A stretch of 64,000 nt of DNA, from NCBI RefSeq assembly GCF_022348165.1, contig NZ_JAKRFI010000002.1, forward strand, positions 62,001-126,000, given 5' to 3'. The position numbers were made by a program, and so were the translations under genes. The notes beneath the pieces are model-generated. The model had not been told where the DNA came from, ran no database searches, and saw only the letters and a program-made list of their open reading frames with translations. This DNA comes from Halomonas sp. McH1-25. GTDB lineage: Bacteria; Pseudomonadota; Gammaproteobacteria; Pseudomonadales; Halomonadaceae. Shown here piece by piece: positions 1 through 9,593 of this stretch (position 1 is its first letter; every line of letters begins with the position of its first letter).

Positions 1-1911
1 GCGACCTTTGCCACCTTCGTGATACTACGCAGCCTGGCGAGGCCGCTATTCAGCCGGGTCAGTCATTGGTCACAGCATAGCGGCGGTCGCAGCCCTCTGT
101 TACGCATCATCCTTGCCGTAGCGTTCGCCGCCCTCATCGATGTCGTCGTCGTGGCACTGGCCTACGTCGGTGGCAACCTGATCGCCACCTTCGCCATCGG
201 CGAAACAGGCGAACTCTCGACACGCGCCTCGCTGTTCCTGAATGCTTTCCTGATCATCGAACTGATCAAGGCGGCAATCAGAATGCTGTTCTCGTCCCGC
301 TACGAGGGCCTGCGCCTGCTGCCGGCCTCGACCCAGGAGGCTGCACACTGGAACCGCTGGCTGGCGACACTGACCGGCTTCGTAGGCTACGGCATGCTGG
401 TCGTGGTTCCTATCGTCAATTTCTACCTCTCGTCCGCGCTGGGGCGCGGCATCGGCCTGGTCATCATGCTGCTGGCCTTCGTCTATGCGACCGTTTTCGT
501 GTTGAAGAACCGGCTAAAGCTGCGCCATGCGCTGGAAGCGCGTGCCGCCAAGGCCAGCATGAGCGCCTCACGCGTCGCCCTGAACTTGTTGGCCAAACTC
601 TGGCACTGGCTTGCCATCGCCTACTTCCTGGTCGTCCTGCTGCTGAGCATCGTACGCCCCGAGGATGCGCTGCCCAGCGTCATGCTGGCGACGTTGCAGA
701 CGCTGATCATCGTCGGCATCGGCCTACTGCTCTCCGGGGTGCTGACCCAGTTGATCGGCAAGCGCATCACGCTTTCCGATGACCTGCGCCGCAAGCTGCC
801 CAAGCTCGAGGTGCGGTTGAACGCCTATATCCCTACCTTTCTCAAGGTGATCCGCGCCATCATTCTGATTACGGTGGTACTGCTGGTTCTGAATGCCTGG
901 GGCGTATTCGATCTGGCCGCCTGGTATGCCACCGATGCCGGTGCGGGCACGGTCAGCAAGCTGATCGACGTGATCATCATCCTGGTCGTGGCAGCCGCAT
1001 TGTGGATCGCTCTGGCCAGCCTGATCGAGCATCGCCTGAGTCCCGAGACCGGCACCGGCGAGCCTTCCGCCCGCGCCAAGACGCTGCTCAGCCTGTTCCG
1101 CAATGCCTTGGCCATCGCCTTGATCACCATGACCGGCATGATCGTGCTGGCCGAGATCGGCATCAATATCGGGCCGCTGATCGCCGGTGCCGGGGTGCTG
1201 GGCCTGGCCATCGGCTTTGGTGCACAGAAGCTGGTACAGGACATCATCACCGGCATCTTCATCCAGGTGGAGAACGCCATGAACACCGGCGACGTGGTCT
1301 CGGTGGGCGGCATCACCGGCACGGCCGAGCGCCTGAGCATCCGTTCGGTGGGCATTCGCGATCTGTCCGGCACCTACCACATCGTGCCGTTCTCCAGCGT
1401 CGATACCGTCTCCAACTACATGCGTGAGTTCGGCAACCACGTCGGCGAATACGGTATCGCCTACCGCGAGAACATCGACCATGCCATCGAGCATTTGCAG
1501 GCCGCTTTCGAGGAACTCAAGACCAGCGAGGAATTCGGTCATAAGCTCTTGGCGCCGCTCACCGTGGCGGGGGTCACCGCACTGGCCGACAGTTCGGTCA
1601 ATATCCGCGTGATCATCAAGACAACGCCCGGCGACCAGTGGGGCGTGGGGCGCGCCTACAACCGTCTGGTCAAGATGCACTTCGATGCCGCCGGCATCGA
1701 GATCCCGTTCCCGCATACCACGCTGTACTTCGGCGAGAACAAGGACGGTACGGCACCGCCGGCCCATCTACGCCTAGCCGAGGATCGTCGTCAGGCGGTG
1801 GAGGCCCAGCCGGAGCAGCCCGACACGTCGGGTACCGAGACCTACCGGGTCAACGATCCCTCCCACCGCAAGCCGGATGCGGACGACGTGGACGCCCCCC
1901 AGGCACGCTGA
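1..1911 (+). CDS. ybiO: Mechanosensitive channel, MscS superfamily, YbiO-like (5' truncated by window edge)
   Basis: Inner-membrane channel that opens under membrane tension and releases solutes on hypo-osmotic shock. The frame is open from base 1 with no stop upstream. E. coli YbiO has about 741 residues, so the N-terminus (signal peptide and periplasmic part) lies outside the window; the GTG at 19 is probably internal. Several hydrophobic segments are followed by the MscS core near residues 390-470 counted from that GTG (GAGVLGLAIGFGAQKLVQD, then GDVVSVGGITGTAERLS). Segments such as SLFLNAFLIIELIKA and TLLSLFRNALA resemble YbiO as I remember it. The C-terminal tail of about 50 residues is polar and acidic. 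The gene ends at a strong terminator. A role in osmotic downshock in a halophile is inference. Confidence 0.9.
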   Translation, partial: ATFATFVILRSLARPLFSRVSHWSQHSGGRSPLLRIILAVAFAALIDVVVVALAYVGGNLIATFAIGETGELSTRASLFLNAFLIIELIKAAIRMLFSSRYEGLRLLPASTQEAAHWNRWLATLTGFVGYGMLVVVPIVNFYLSSALGRGIGLVIMLLAFVYATVFVLKNRLKLRHALEARAAKASMSASRVALNLLAKLWHWLAIAYFLVVLLLSIVRPEDALPSVMLATLQTLIIVGIGLLLSGVLTQLIGKRITLSDDLRRKLPKLEVRLNAYIPTFLKVIRAIILITVVLLVLNAWGVFDLAAWYATDAGAGTVSKLIDVIIILVVAAALWIALASLIEHRLSPETGTGEPSARAKTLLSLFRNALAIALITMTGMIVLAEIGINIGPLIAGAGVLGLAIGFGAQKLVQDIITGIFIQVENAMNTGDVVSVGGITGTAERLSIRSVGIRDLSGTYHIVPFSSVDTVSNYMREFGNHVGEYGIAYRENIDHAIEHLQAAFEELKTSEEFGHKLLAPLTVAGVTALADSSVNIRVIIKTTPGDQWGVGRAYNRLVKMHFDAAGIEIPFPHTTLYFGENKDGTAPPAHLRLAEDRRQAVEAQPEQPDTSGTETYRVNDPSHRKPDADDVDAPQAR

Positions 1912-1951
1912 ACGCGTCGCCTGAACGAAGAGTGACCCGAAAGAGGAGAGA

Positions 1952-1980
1952 AAAAGGGCTGCCGATTCGGCAGCCCTTTT
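1952..1980. terminator. Bidirectional intrinsic terminator after the MscS gene
   Basis: Stem AAAAGGGCTGCCG / CGGCAGCCCTTTT with a 3-base loop. It has A-tract and T-tract flanks, so it can work in both directions. Confidence 0.85.
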
Positions 1981-2022
1981 GCATGGCGCACGGTGCCGCC
2001 ATGACGAACGTTGCAGCAGCAT

Positions 2023-2045
2023 AAAAAAAGGCGCCATGCGGCGCC
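2023..2045 (-). terminator. Intrinsic terminator of the hemCDXY operon
   Basis: On the minus strand GGCGCC-GCAT-GGCGCC is followed by seven T. It lies 25 bases beyond the hemY stop. Confidence 0.8.
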
Positions 2046-2069
2046 CAGGAGAGCAAAGCGAATGTCGGA

Positions 2070-3293
2070 CTAGCGGTTGCTGTCGCTGGGTTGCGGCAGC
2101 GCCGGCAACGACTTGTCGAGCAGCTCGACACTCTGACGATAATAAAGCTGGCTCTTGTTGTGCTCGCCCAGGTTGGCGAACAGCCGCGCTAGCTCTGCAC
2201 ACACCACACCGCTCGGGCGCTGGCGCTGACTGGCCTCGAAGTATTCCTGCGCCTTGCCCCAGTAGGCATTGCGCAAAGACAACCGACCCAGGGTCAACAG
2301 CAGATCGGGATCGTTGGGGCGTTCCTGCAACCATTTCTCGGCGTAGGCCAACTGGCGCCCGGGATCGACGTTGAGCAGTCCGTAGCGTAGCACCAGGCGG
2401 CTGTCCCAGCGCTCCTTGAGCGAGTGGCGCAACAACCGCTCGGCGATACCCTCCTCCTTGCCGCGCACCAGCGCTTCGGTATACAGCCCTACCAGCTCGA
2501 CATCGCTGCGCAGGTGATCGGGCATGTCTGCCCATAGGTTGCGGACCCGCTCGACATCGCTGGGGTGACGCGCCGCCTGAAGGATAAGCTCGCGATAGGC
2601 GCGCTGCTCCAGCTCGTGGCGCTCCTCCTGCGTGACCAATTGCTGACGGGCCATGCGCGGCATCAGCCGGCGGATGCCTTCCCAATCGTTGACGCTCAGA
2701 TAGGCCTGCTTGAGCAGCTTGAGCACCTGCGGATGCTCGGGCAGTTGCTTCTCGAGGCGCGTCAGCGTCGCCAGCGCTTCCTCGAACTGCTGGCGGTCGA
2801 GCATCAGCTGGGCCTGAACCATGCCGACGGCGGTATCGGCGCCTTCGGTGCTGTTGTGCGCACGGCGCAGCAAGGTATCGGCTTGCTCGTAGCGCCCCTG
2901 ATAGTGTGCGGCCAGCGCGGCGGACAGGTAGTTGACCAGTGGCGTACTGGAGTCGTCCGCCGCCTTGGTCAATGCCTTTTCGGCGCGTTTCCAGCGCCCT
3001 TCGGCCAACGCCACCAGGCCACGCACGGTACGACGCATGGCATTGCGGTTGCGGTTGCGGCTGTTCCAGACCTTGAGACGACTGACCGGGCGGCGCATGC
3101 GCGTCAGCAGGCGCAGCACGAAATGCAACACCACGAATACGGCCAGCAGCACCACGAGTCCGAACCAGAACGAGGTCTGGAAGGACGTATCGCCTACACG
3201 CACCAGCCAGTAGCCGGGCAGCGACTGCATCAGCTGACCCAGCAAGGCACCTAGGGCCAGGCCGATAACGACGATGAGTATCAGCTTTCTCAT
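2070..3293 (-). CDS. hemY: HemY, TPR-containing inner-membrane protein of the heme operon
   Basis: Protein of 407 residues, close to the roughly 400 of E. coli HemY. Two N-terminal membrane helices (residues 3-20 and about 40-60) are followed by a long alpha-helical region with TPR-like repeats (for example LVNYLSAALAAHYQGRYEQA and YLSVNDWEGIRRLM). In this family the protein belongs to a membrane complex linked to late heme synthesis; its biochemical role is not settled. It should not be confused with the HemY protoporphyrinogen oxidase of Gram-positives. Its ATG overlaps the hemX stop (ATGA), so it is translationally coupled as the last gene of hemC-D-X-Y. Confidence 0.92.
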   Translation of the reverse strand: MRKLILIVVIGLALGALLGQLMQSLPGYWLVRVGDTSFQTSFWFGLVVLLAVFVVLHFVLRLLTRMRRPVSRLKVWNSRNRNRNAMRRTVRGLVALAEGRWKRAEKALTKAADDSSTPLVNYLSAALAAHYQGRYEQADTLLRRAHNSTEGADTAVGMVQAQLMLDRQQFEEALATLTRLEKQLPEHPQVLKLLKQAYLSVNDWEGIRRLMPRMARQQLVTQEERHELEQRAYRELILQAARHPSDVERVRNLWADMPDHLRSDVELVGLYTEALVRGKEEGIAERLLRHSLKERWDSRLVLRYGLLNVDPGRQLAYAEKWLQERPNDPDLLLTLGRLSLRNAYWGKAQEYFEASQRQRPSGVVCAELARLFANLGEHNKSQLYYRQSVELLDKSLPALPQPSDSNR

Positions 3294-4762
3294 GCGTCAC
3301 CATTCCCGCCGCCTTGGCGACGTGTCATGAAATCTCGCAGGGCCTGCAGCGACTCGCTGATATCAGGCAGCTCGGGACGAATCGTCTTGTCCATCAATGA
3401 GCGCAGCGTGTCCAGGACCTGCTGGACGCCATCGCTGTCGGTGTCGTAGTAGCCCTCGATCAGGGTGATCGCCTTCTCCAGGCTGGCACGATAAAGCTCG
3501 GGGTTTGCCTGGAGCAGCGCCAACTGGGCCTGCTCGAGCTGCAGCCGCACGTTCTGGCGCAGGTAGGACTCTTGCTCCGGCGTCATCAGGGCTTCCAGGG
3601 CCTGATCATGACGACGCACGACGACCAACTCCTTGATCTCCTGCCACAGACGCGACAGTTGCTGCTGCCAGGCACCCTCGACCGTGGAAGTGTCGCCTCC
3701 CTCGGCGGCGATCTGTTCGATGTCCTGCTGCAAGGGCAGCTTGGCAAGCTGCTGCTGTTGCGCCATCAATTGCAGGTAGAGCCCCGTACGGTCGATGTTG
3801 GGCACCGATTGCAGCTCACCCAGCTCGGATTGAATGGCGCGCCGCACCGGAGTTAGCGCCGGGTTGTCGGCCTGAGCCAGGCGCTCATCAGCGGTACGCA
3901 GCAGTGAGATCGCTCCATTCACGTCACGCTCGAGTTGCAAGCGCTGATTGGCCAGGCGCAACAGATACTCGACTTCGGAAAACAGCCACTCGTTGGGATC
4001 GGTCTCTTGCTCCTCGGCCAGCTTCGCCAGCACGTCGTCGAGCGTCTGGTTCACCTCCTGGCGATATTGCTGCATCTCGTTGCGCAGGTCCTGCACGGCC
4101 TGCTGGCGCTGCTGATCGCGCCCACTGAGTTGCGAACGCAGCTCTTCGATGGCATCGGCGTTGTCACTGGTGCTGCTCTGGACCTGCGACAGTTGGGAAA
4201 GCCGTGCCTGCTGAGCCTGCAGCTTCTGCCAGCCCCACCAGCCGGCGAGAGCGGCGATCAGCGCCAGCAGGATGACCAGGACCAGCGCCGCGATGCCGGC
4301 CTTGCCGCCGCTTCCCCCACTGTGACCTCCTGCACGGCGAGGAGCAGCCGTACCTGCACTACCGCCACCTGGCGTGGCGGTAGTGCTGCCAGGAACCGGC
4401 TTGGAATCCGTCTCCTTGGGTTTGCCGCCGGGCTTGGCAGGACCATTGCTACCTGTGCCCGTCTTTGCCGGTTCCGGCTTGGCGTCCTGAGACTTACCTG
4501 GCTTGGCATCCTGGCCCTTGGTCGCTCCTGAAGGCGTACTGCCCGTCACCGGGCGATTGGCGTCTGGCTTCGCCGGCTTGGCAGTATCCGCCCCTTCGCC
4601 CTTGTCGTTCTTTTCCGGTGTCGACGCACTCTGGCCGCTACCGGACTGGGCTGCCGCCCCCTTGTCCGTGGCCGGTTCCTTCGCGGCGTCGCCTGGGGAT
4701 TCGCCCTTTCCCGCGCCGGAAGGCGCACGTTGTTCGTCCTGATCGTGCTCTTGCTTGCTCAT
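3290..4762 (-). CDS. hemX: HemX, membrane protein of the heme operon (uroporphyrinogen-III C-methyltransferase-like name)
   Basis: Protein of 490 residues. Residues 1-155 are a low-complexity Gly/Pro/Ser/Lys/Ala-rich cytoplasmic tail, including an imperfect internal duplication of QDAKP. One membrane helix lies at about 156-178 (ALVLVILLALIAALAGWWGW). Then come a periplasmic coiled coil (about 180-260, Gln/Glu/Arg rich) and the HemX alpha-helical domain to the C-terminus. The methyltransferase label sometimes given to HemX is historical; I see no SAM-binding motif. Six bases separate it from the hemD stop, and it overlaps hemY. The tail is longer than I recall for E. coli HemX (about 393 residues in total). 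Confidence 0.92.
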   Translation of the reverse strand: MSKQEHDQDEQRAPSGAGKGESPGDAAKEPATDKGAAAQSGSGQSASTPEKNDKGEGADTAKPAKPDANRPVTGSTPSGATKGQDAKPGKSQDAKPEPAKTGTGSNGPAKPGGKPKETDSKPVPGSTTATPGGGSAGTAAPRRAGGHSGGSGGKAGIAALVLVILLALIAALAGWWGWQKLQAQQARLSQLSQVQSSTSDNADAIEELRSQLSGRDQQRQQAVQDLRNEMQQYRQEVNQTLDDVLAKLAEEQETDPNEWLFSEVEYLLRLANQRLQLERDVNGAISLLRTADERLAQADNPALTPVRRAIQSELGELQSVPNIDRTGLYLQLMAQQQQLAKLPLQQDIEQIAAEGGDTSTVEGAWQQQLSRLWQEIKELVVVRRHDQALEALMTPEQESYLRQNVRLQLEQAQLALLQANPELYRASLEKAITLIEGYYDTDSDGVQQVLDTLRSLMDKTIRPELPDISESLQALRDFMTRRQGGGNGDA

Positions 4763-4768
4763 CTGTTG

Positions 4769-5560
4769 CTAGCCCTTTTCAAGATCATCATGATCGGCGC
4801 CATCCAGGTTACAGGCGTCGGCCACGGCTGCCGCCAGGGCGGCCGGCGTGGCGCCTTGCGCCACATGAAGACGCAAATAGCCCAGCGTGTGGGCCAGTGT
4901 AGCCAAACGCTGACTAGAAACGATTAGCGGTTGGTTCAACGCCTTGGCAGGACACCATCCTGCCAGATGTTCGAGCAATTCGCCGCTAGTCACCACCAAT
5001 GCAGAAAAATCACCTTGTTTCAGATATTGCGCGCCCGGTCCATCAGGCTCAACCGGCGTACGTCGATACAGCGCCAGCCGGGTCAGCCTCGCTCCTCGCT
5101 GGGCCAGGCTATCCGCCAGCATGGTGCGGCCTCCTTCACCGGCTACCAACAACACACGTTGCTCGTTCAGGCGCTGCAACGACGGCAGGCGCAACAAGGC
5201 TTCGCTACTGTTGTCTACGGTATCCGCCGGCGGAAGATGAACACGCACACCGAGGGTTTCATGCAGCACCTTGGCCGTGCCCGCCCCCACCGCGTAGAAG
5301 CTAGGCCCCTGTGGCAGTTGGGGCCAGTAGCGGTCGATTCCTGCAGCAAGACACTCTGCCGCAAAGGGGCTGATCACCACGACGCGCTGAAAAAGGTCGA
5401 AGTCGAGCCACGCCTGGCGTGTCTCCGGCGATTCAGGCAAGGCCTCCAGCCGTAGCGCCTCAACCGGCAACGCCTCGACACCCATGGCCTCGAGCGCCTG
5501 ACGCAACGGCTGCGCGCGCTTGCCCGGGCGTGTGATCAGTACCCTGGGGGTCGATGCCAT
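4769..5560 (-). CDS. hemD: Uroporphyrinogen-III synthase
   Basis: Cytoplasmic enzyme that closes hydroxymethylbilane to uroporphyrinogen III with D-ring inversion. Protein of 263 residues from the ATG at 5560, which reads VLITRPGKRAQPLRQALEA, the usual HemD opening. The open frame extends further upstream but would overlap hemC heavily with no family similarity. Two-lobed HemD pattern: FDLFQRVVVISPFAAEC, then FYAVGAGTAKVLHETLG, and LVVTSGELLEHL in the second lobe. The ATG shares one base with the hemC stop (TGATG), so the two are tightly coupled. Confidence 0.93.
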   Translation of the reverse strand: MASTPRVLITRPGKRAQPLRQALEAMGVEALPVEALRLEALPESPETRQAWLDFDLFQRVVVISPFAAECLAAGIDRYWPQLPQGPSFYAVGAGTAKVLHETLGVRVHLPPADTVDNSSEALLRLPSLQRLNEQRVLLVAGEGGRTMLADSLAQRGARLTRLALYRRTPVEPDGPGAQYLKQGDFSALVVTSGELLEHLAGWCPAKALNQPLIVSSQRLATLAHTLGYLRLHVAQGATPAALAAAVADACNLDGADHDDLEKG

Positions 5561-6495
5561 CAGTACTCGCCGTAGACCTGAGCCAGGATATCGCCAGCGC
5601 CCTGGTCGAGCAGGTCCTCGGCGACCCGGATGCCCAGTGTCTCGGGTTCGCTGGCCGAGCCTCGCCCTTCGGCGCGCAGCACTTTCGAGCCATCCGGCAT
5701 GCCGACCAGCGCGCGCAGCCAGAGCGTATCCCCCTCGAGTATGGCATGGCCGGCGATAGGCACCTGGCAACCGCCTTCGAGCCGCGTGTTCATGGCCCGT
5801 TCGGCGCGCACCCGAGTCGCCGTCTCAGGGTGATCGAGGGGCGTCAGCAATGCCAGCAACTCCGGCGCATTGGTGCGGCACTCGATGCCCAGCGCGCCCT
5901 GGCCGCAGGCCGGCAGGCAGATTTCCGGCGGCAGTTCCATGGTGATGCGGTCACTGAGCTCCAGACGGCGTAGCCCGGACGTCGCCAGGATGATGGCATC
6001 GAACTCACCGGCATCGAGTTTGCCCAGGCGAGTCTGCACGTTGCCGCGCAGCGTGAGCACCTGCAGGTCGGGACGCGCCTCGCTGACCTGCAGGCCCCGG
6101 CGCAAGCTCGACGTGCCTACGCGGGCGCCCTTGGGCAGGTCATCGAAACTGGCATAGCGGTTGGAGACGAAGGCATCGGTAGGCTCGGCGCCTTCCAGGA
6201 TGACCGACAACCCCAGCCCTTCGGGGAAATGCATCGGCACGTCCTTCATGGAGTGCACGGCAATATCGGCGCGACCGTCGATCATCGCCTCCTCGAGCTC
6301 CTTGACGAACAGGCCCTTGCCGCCGACCTTGGCCAGCGGCGTATCGAGAATCTTGTCGCCCCGGGTGGACATCGCAACCAGCTCCACCTCGAGACCCGGA
6401 TGCAGCGCCATGAGGCGGTCGCGCACATACTCGGCCTGCCAAAGGGCGAGCAGACTCTTGCGCGTGGCGATACGAAGCTTGGTGATGGCGGACAC
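5560..6495 (-). CDS. hemC: Hydroxymethylbilane synthase (porphobilinogen deaminase)
   Basis: Polymerises four porphobilinogen molecules to hydroxymethylbilane in tetrapyrrole synthesis. Protein of 311 residues. I chose the GTG at 6495 because AGGGAG lies about 7 bases upstream and the protein then begins a few residues before the conserved KLRIATRKS; earlier in-frame starts give an Arg-rich, non-homologous extension. Visible motifs: [18 protein letters not shown], the substrate and cofactor residues in HSMKDVP and TSSLRRG, and the dipyrromethane-cofactor cysteine in [10 protein letters not shown] (about residue 245). The second residue after the N-terminal KS is Leu where Pro or Gln is common; this position varies, so the enzyme is probably intact. 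First gene of hemCDXY. Confidence 0.95.
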   Translation of the reverse strand: MSAITKLRIATRKSLLALWQAEYVRDRLMALHPGLEVELVAMSTRGDKILDTPLAKVGGKGLFVKELEEAMIDGRADIAVHSMKDVPMHFPEGLGLSVILEGAEPTDAFVSNRYASFDDLPKGARVGTSSLRRGLQVSEARPDLQVLTLRGNVQTRLGKLDAGEFDAIILATSGLRRLELSDRITMELPPEICLPACGQGALGIECRTNAPELLALLTPLDHPETATRVRAERAMNTRLEGGCQVPIAGHAILEGDTLWLRALVGMPDGSKVLRAEGRGSASEPETLGIRVAEDLLDQGAGDILAQVYGEY

Positions 6496-6695
6496 GTCAG
6501 TCTCCCTGCAATGGAATGGACGGCGTTCGCGCCGACACGATAGGCGACCATGGTCATGGCCCATTGCCTTTCATCATAAAGCAGTCGCGAAGCAAGGAAA
6601 AATCGCTACCTGCATTGCCTCCGCCCGGCCTCGCCAGTGGCGCCGACTCTGGTACACTCATTGCTTTCAGTGACAATGCAGGACGCCTACGCCCG

Positions 6696-8099
6696 ATGAG
6701 CCAGCAGACCAACCAGTCATGGGGTGGCCGCTTTAGCGAACCCACCGACGCTTTCGTCGAGAAATTCACCGCCTCGGTGGATTTCGACCGTCGCCTCTAT
6801 CATCACGACATCCGCGGCTCGGTTGCCCATGCCACCATGCTCGAGCGGGTCGGCGTGCTGACCGCCGACGAGCGCGACGCCATCATTGGCGGCCTTGCCG
6901 AGGTCGAGCGCGAGATAGAAACCGGCGAGTTTCCGTGGTCGGTCAAGCTCGAAGACGTACACATGAACGTCGAGGCGCGCCTGACCGAAAAGATCGGGAT
7001 TACCGGCAAGAAGCTGCATACCGGTCGGTCGCGCAACGACCAGGTGGCCACCGATATCCGTCTCTATCTGCGCGACGAGATCGACGCCATCGATGCCGAA
7101 CTGGCCCGCCTGCGCCATGGCATGATCGAGCTGGCCGACAGCCAAGCCGACACCATCATGCCCGGCTTCACTCACCTGCAGACCGCCCAGCCGGTGACCT
7201 TCGGCCATCACCTGCTGGCCTGGCAGGAAATGCTCGCCCGCGACCACGAGCGCCTGCGCGACTGCCGCAAGCGGGTCAACGTGATGCCGCTGGGCGCGGC
7301 GGCCCTGGCCGGCACCACCTATCCCATCGATCGTCACGTCACGGCCGAACTGCTGGGCTTCGAGCGTCCCGCCGAAAACTCGCTGGATGCGGTCAGCGAT
7401 CGCGATTTCGCCATCGAGTTCACCGCTTTCGCCAGCCTGCTGCTGATGCACCTGTCGCGCATGAGCGAAGAATTGGTGCTGTGGACCAGCGCCCAGTTCG
7501 ACTTCATCGATCTGCCCGATCGCTTCTGCACCGGCTCCTCGATCATGCCGCAGAAGAAGAACCCCGACGTGCCCGAACTGGTGCGCGGCAAGACCGGGCG
7601 CGTCTATGGTCACCTGATGGGTCTGCTGACGCTGATGAAATCGCAGCCGCTGGCCTACAACAAGGACAACCAGGAAGACAAGGAACCGCTGTTCGACACC
7701 CTGGATACCGTCAAGGGTTGCCTCAAGGCATTCGCCGACATGGTGCCGGCCATCGAGGCCAAGGCGGACAACATGCGCGAAGCGGCCCGGCGCGGTTTTT
7801 CCACCGCCACCGACCTGGCCGATTACCTGGTGCGCAAGGGCGTGGCCTTCCGCGACGCTCACGAGATCGTCGGCCAGTCCGTGGCCTACGGCATCGCCCA
7901 GAAGAAGGATCTCTCCGAGATGAGCCTGGATGAACTCCGCCAGTTCTCGGATGTCATCGGCGACGATGTCTTCGAGGTATTGACCCTGGAAGGCTCGGTA
8001 GCCGCACGCAACCATATCGGCGGGACCGCGCCGAATCAGGTTCGCGCCGCTGCGCAGCGCGCGCGCGACGCCCTGCAGGCCATGACGGGAGAAGACTGA
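6696..8099 (+). CDS. argH: Argininosuccinate lyase
   Basis: Last step of arginine synthesis: argininosuccinate to arginine plus fumarate. Protein of 467 residues from the ATG at 6696 ([16 protein letters not shown]), typical for ArgH. Family signatures: [13 protein letters not shown] (about 110-123), [16 protein letters not shown] (about 155-170) and the mobile catalytic-serine loop [12 protein letters not shown] (about 280-291). The frame stays open upstream but the extra residues lack homology. It is transcribed away from hemC; the 200-base gap between them must hold both promoters. Only one base separates its stop from lptM, so the lysine genes downstream are likely cotranscribed. Confidence 0.96.
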   Translation: MSQQTNQSWGGRFSEPTDAFVEKFTASVDFDRRLYHHDIRGSVAHATMLERVGVLTADERDAIIGGLAEVEREIETGEFPWSVKLEDVHMNVEARLTEKIGITGKKLHTGRSRNDQVATDIRLYLRDEIDAIDAELARLRHGMIELADSQADTIMPGFTHLQTAQPVTFGHHLLAWQEMLARDHERLRDCRKRVNVMPLGAAALAGTTYPIDRHVTAELLGFERPAENSLDAVSDRDFAIEFTAFASLLLMHLSRMSEELVLWTSAQFDFIDLPDRFCTGSSIMPQKKNPDVPELVRGKTGRVYGHLMGLLTLMKSQPLAYNKDNQEDKEPLFDTLDTVKGCLKAFADMVPAIEAKADNMREAARRGFSTATDLADYLVRKGVAFRDAHEIVGQSVAYGIAQKKDLSEMSLDELRQFSDVIGDDVFEVLTLEGSVAARNHIGGTAPNQVRAAAQRARDALQAMTGED

Positions 8100-8100
8100 G

Positions 8101-8322
8101 ATGCGCTCACGCTCGGCCCTGGCCGCGCTCTTGTTGGCACTGGCCCTGCTTGCCGGCTGCGGCCAGAAGGGCCCGCTCTACCTGCCGGGTGACGAGGAAG
8201 CCGCAGAAACCTACGACCCGGCGGGCAGCTACGAAAGCCAGCCCGAAGAGAGCCAGTCCGAGGCTGGCCAAGACAACGCTTTAGACGCCGGCGACACCGC
8301 ATCGTCCGGCGCCAGGGAATGA
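8101..8322 (+). CDS. lptM: LptM (YifL) lipoprotein
   Basis: Small lipoprotein of 73 residues. Signal peptide with lipobox LLAGC, lipidated Cys at residue 20, followed at once by the family signature GQKGPLYLP. In E. coli, LptM assists oxidative maturation and assembly of the LptDE lipopolysaccharide translocon at the outer membrane (established for the family). The rest is an acidic, Ser/Glu-rich tail likely disordered. It lies between argH and lysA; its stop overlaps the lysA ATG (ATGA), matching the conserved lptM-(lysA)-dapF order of gammaproteobacteria. Confidence 0.9.
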   Translation: MRSRSALAALLLALALLAGCGQKGPLYLPGDEEAAETYDPAGSYESQPEESQSEAGQDNALDAGDTASSGARE

Positions 8323-9593
8323 CGATGGACCATTTCGAATATCGCGACGGCGTGCTCTACGCTGAAGACGTCCCGCTCGCCCAGATCGCCGAACGCTTCG
8401 GCACGCCCTGCTACGTCTACTCGCGAGCGACGCTCGAACGCCACTACCGGGCCTATGCCGAGGCACTGGGCGGCCATCCGCACCTGATCTGCTACGCGGT
8501 CAAGGCCAATTCCAACCTGGCCGTGCTCAACCTGCTCGCCCGCCTGGGTGCCGGCTTCGACATCGTCTCGCAGGGCGAGCTCGAACGCGTGCTGGCTGCC
8601 GGCGGCGATCCGGCCAAGGTAGTATTTTCCGGGGTCGCCAAGCAGGCCGACGAGATGACCCGTGCACTGGACGTCGGCATCAAGTGCTTCAACGTCGAAT
8701 CACTGGCGGAACTCGAGCGACTGAATGCCGTCGCTGCCAGCCTGGGCAAGATCGCCCCGGTGTCGCTGCGCGTCAATCCCGATGTCGACGCCCGCACCCA
8801 CCCGTACATTTCCACCGGACTCAAGGCCAACAAGTTCGGCATCGCCATCGACCAGGCAGTGGACGTCTACGAACGCGCCGCGGCCCTGCCCCACGTCGAT
8901 CCGGTGGGCATCGACTGCCACATCGGCTCGCAGCTCACCGAACTGTCGCCGTTCCTGGACGCGCTGGATCGCCTGCTGGTATTGCTCGACCGGCTCAAGG
9001 AGCGCGGCATCCATATCGACCATCTCGACCTGGGCGGCGGTCTCGGCGTGCCCTATCAGGGCGAGAAGCCCCCGGCGCCGTTCGACTACGCCCGTGCCCT
9101 GCTCGAGCGGCTCTCGGCGTGGGATGGCGAGCGCAACCTGACCCTGCTGTTCGAACCGGGACGCTCGATCGCCGCCAACGCCGGCGTACTACTGACCCGG
9201 ATCGAGTACCTCAAGCCCGGCGAGACCAAGAACTTCGCCATCGTCGATGCCGGCATGAACGACCTCATCCGGCCGTCGCTCTACCAGGCCTGGCAGGCGA
9301 TCATCCCGGTCGACACCCGCGCACCGCGCGACGCCGCGACCTACGACGTGGTCGGCCCGGTCTGCGAGACGGGTGACTTCCTGGGCAAGGATCGCGAGCT
9401 GGCCGTGGAGGCCAATGATCTGCTGGCGGTACGCTCGTCTGGGGCCTACGGCTTCGTCATGGCCTCGAACTACAACAGCCGCCCGCGCCCGGCGGAGATC
9501 ATGGTCGATGGCAACCGCACACACCTGGTACGCCGCCGTGAACGTCTCGAGGACCTGTGGGCCGGAGAAACGCTGTTGCCGGAGACGCGCTGA
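8319..9593 (+). CDS. lysA: Diaminopimelate decarboxylase
   Basis: PLP-dependent decarboxylation of meso-diaminopimelate to lysine, the last step of lysine synthesis. Protein of 424 residues, alanine-racemase-like fold type III. PLP lysine in CYAVKANSN (Lys62). Other family marks are HIGSQLTE (about 206-213), the glycine loop [17 protein letters not shown], and the CETGDFLG active-site cysteine from the second subunit (about 349). The start at 8319 overlaps the lptM stop; an ATG two codons later is the alternative. It overlaps dapF by one base (TGATG). Confidence 0.96.
   Translation: MTMDHFEYRDGVLYAEDVPLAQIAERFGTPCYVYSRATLERHYRAYAEALGGHPHLICYAVKANSNLAVLNLLARLGAGFDIVSQGELERVLAAGGDPAKVVFSGVAKQADEMTRALDVGIKCFNVESLAELERLNAVAASLGKIAPVSLRVNPDVDARTHPYISTGLKANKFGIAIDQAVDVYERAAALPHVDPVGIDCHIGSQLTELSPFLDALDRLLVLLDRLKERGIHIDHLDLGGGLGVPYQGEKPPAPFDYARALLERLSAWDGERNLTLLFEPGRSIAANAGVLLTRIEYLKPGETKNFAIVDAGMNDLIRPSLYQAWQAIIPVDTRAPRDAATYDVVGPVCETGDFLGKDRELAVEANDLLAVRSSGAYGFVMASNYNSRPRPAEIMVDGNRTHLVRRRERLEDLWAGETLLPETR

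Noticed and set aside
724-1767. 347-codon frame opposite the MscS gene
   Set aside because: Shadow frame with His/Gly/Asp-rich composition.
6451-6495. HemC thought to be damaged because KSLLALW replaces the SPLALW seen in E. coli
   Set aside because: The changed position varies in the family, and all catalytic and cofactor residues are present.
6717-8015. 432-codon frame opposite argH
   Set aside because: Shadow of argH; no homology.
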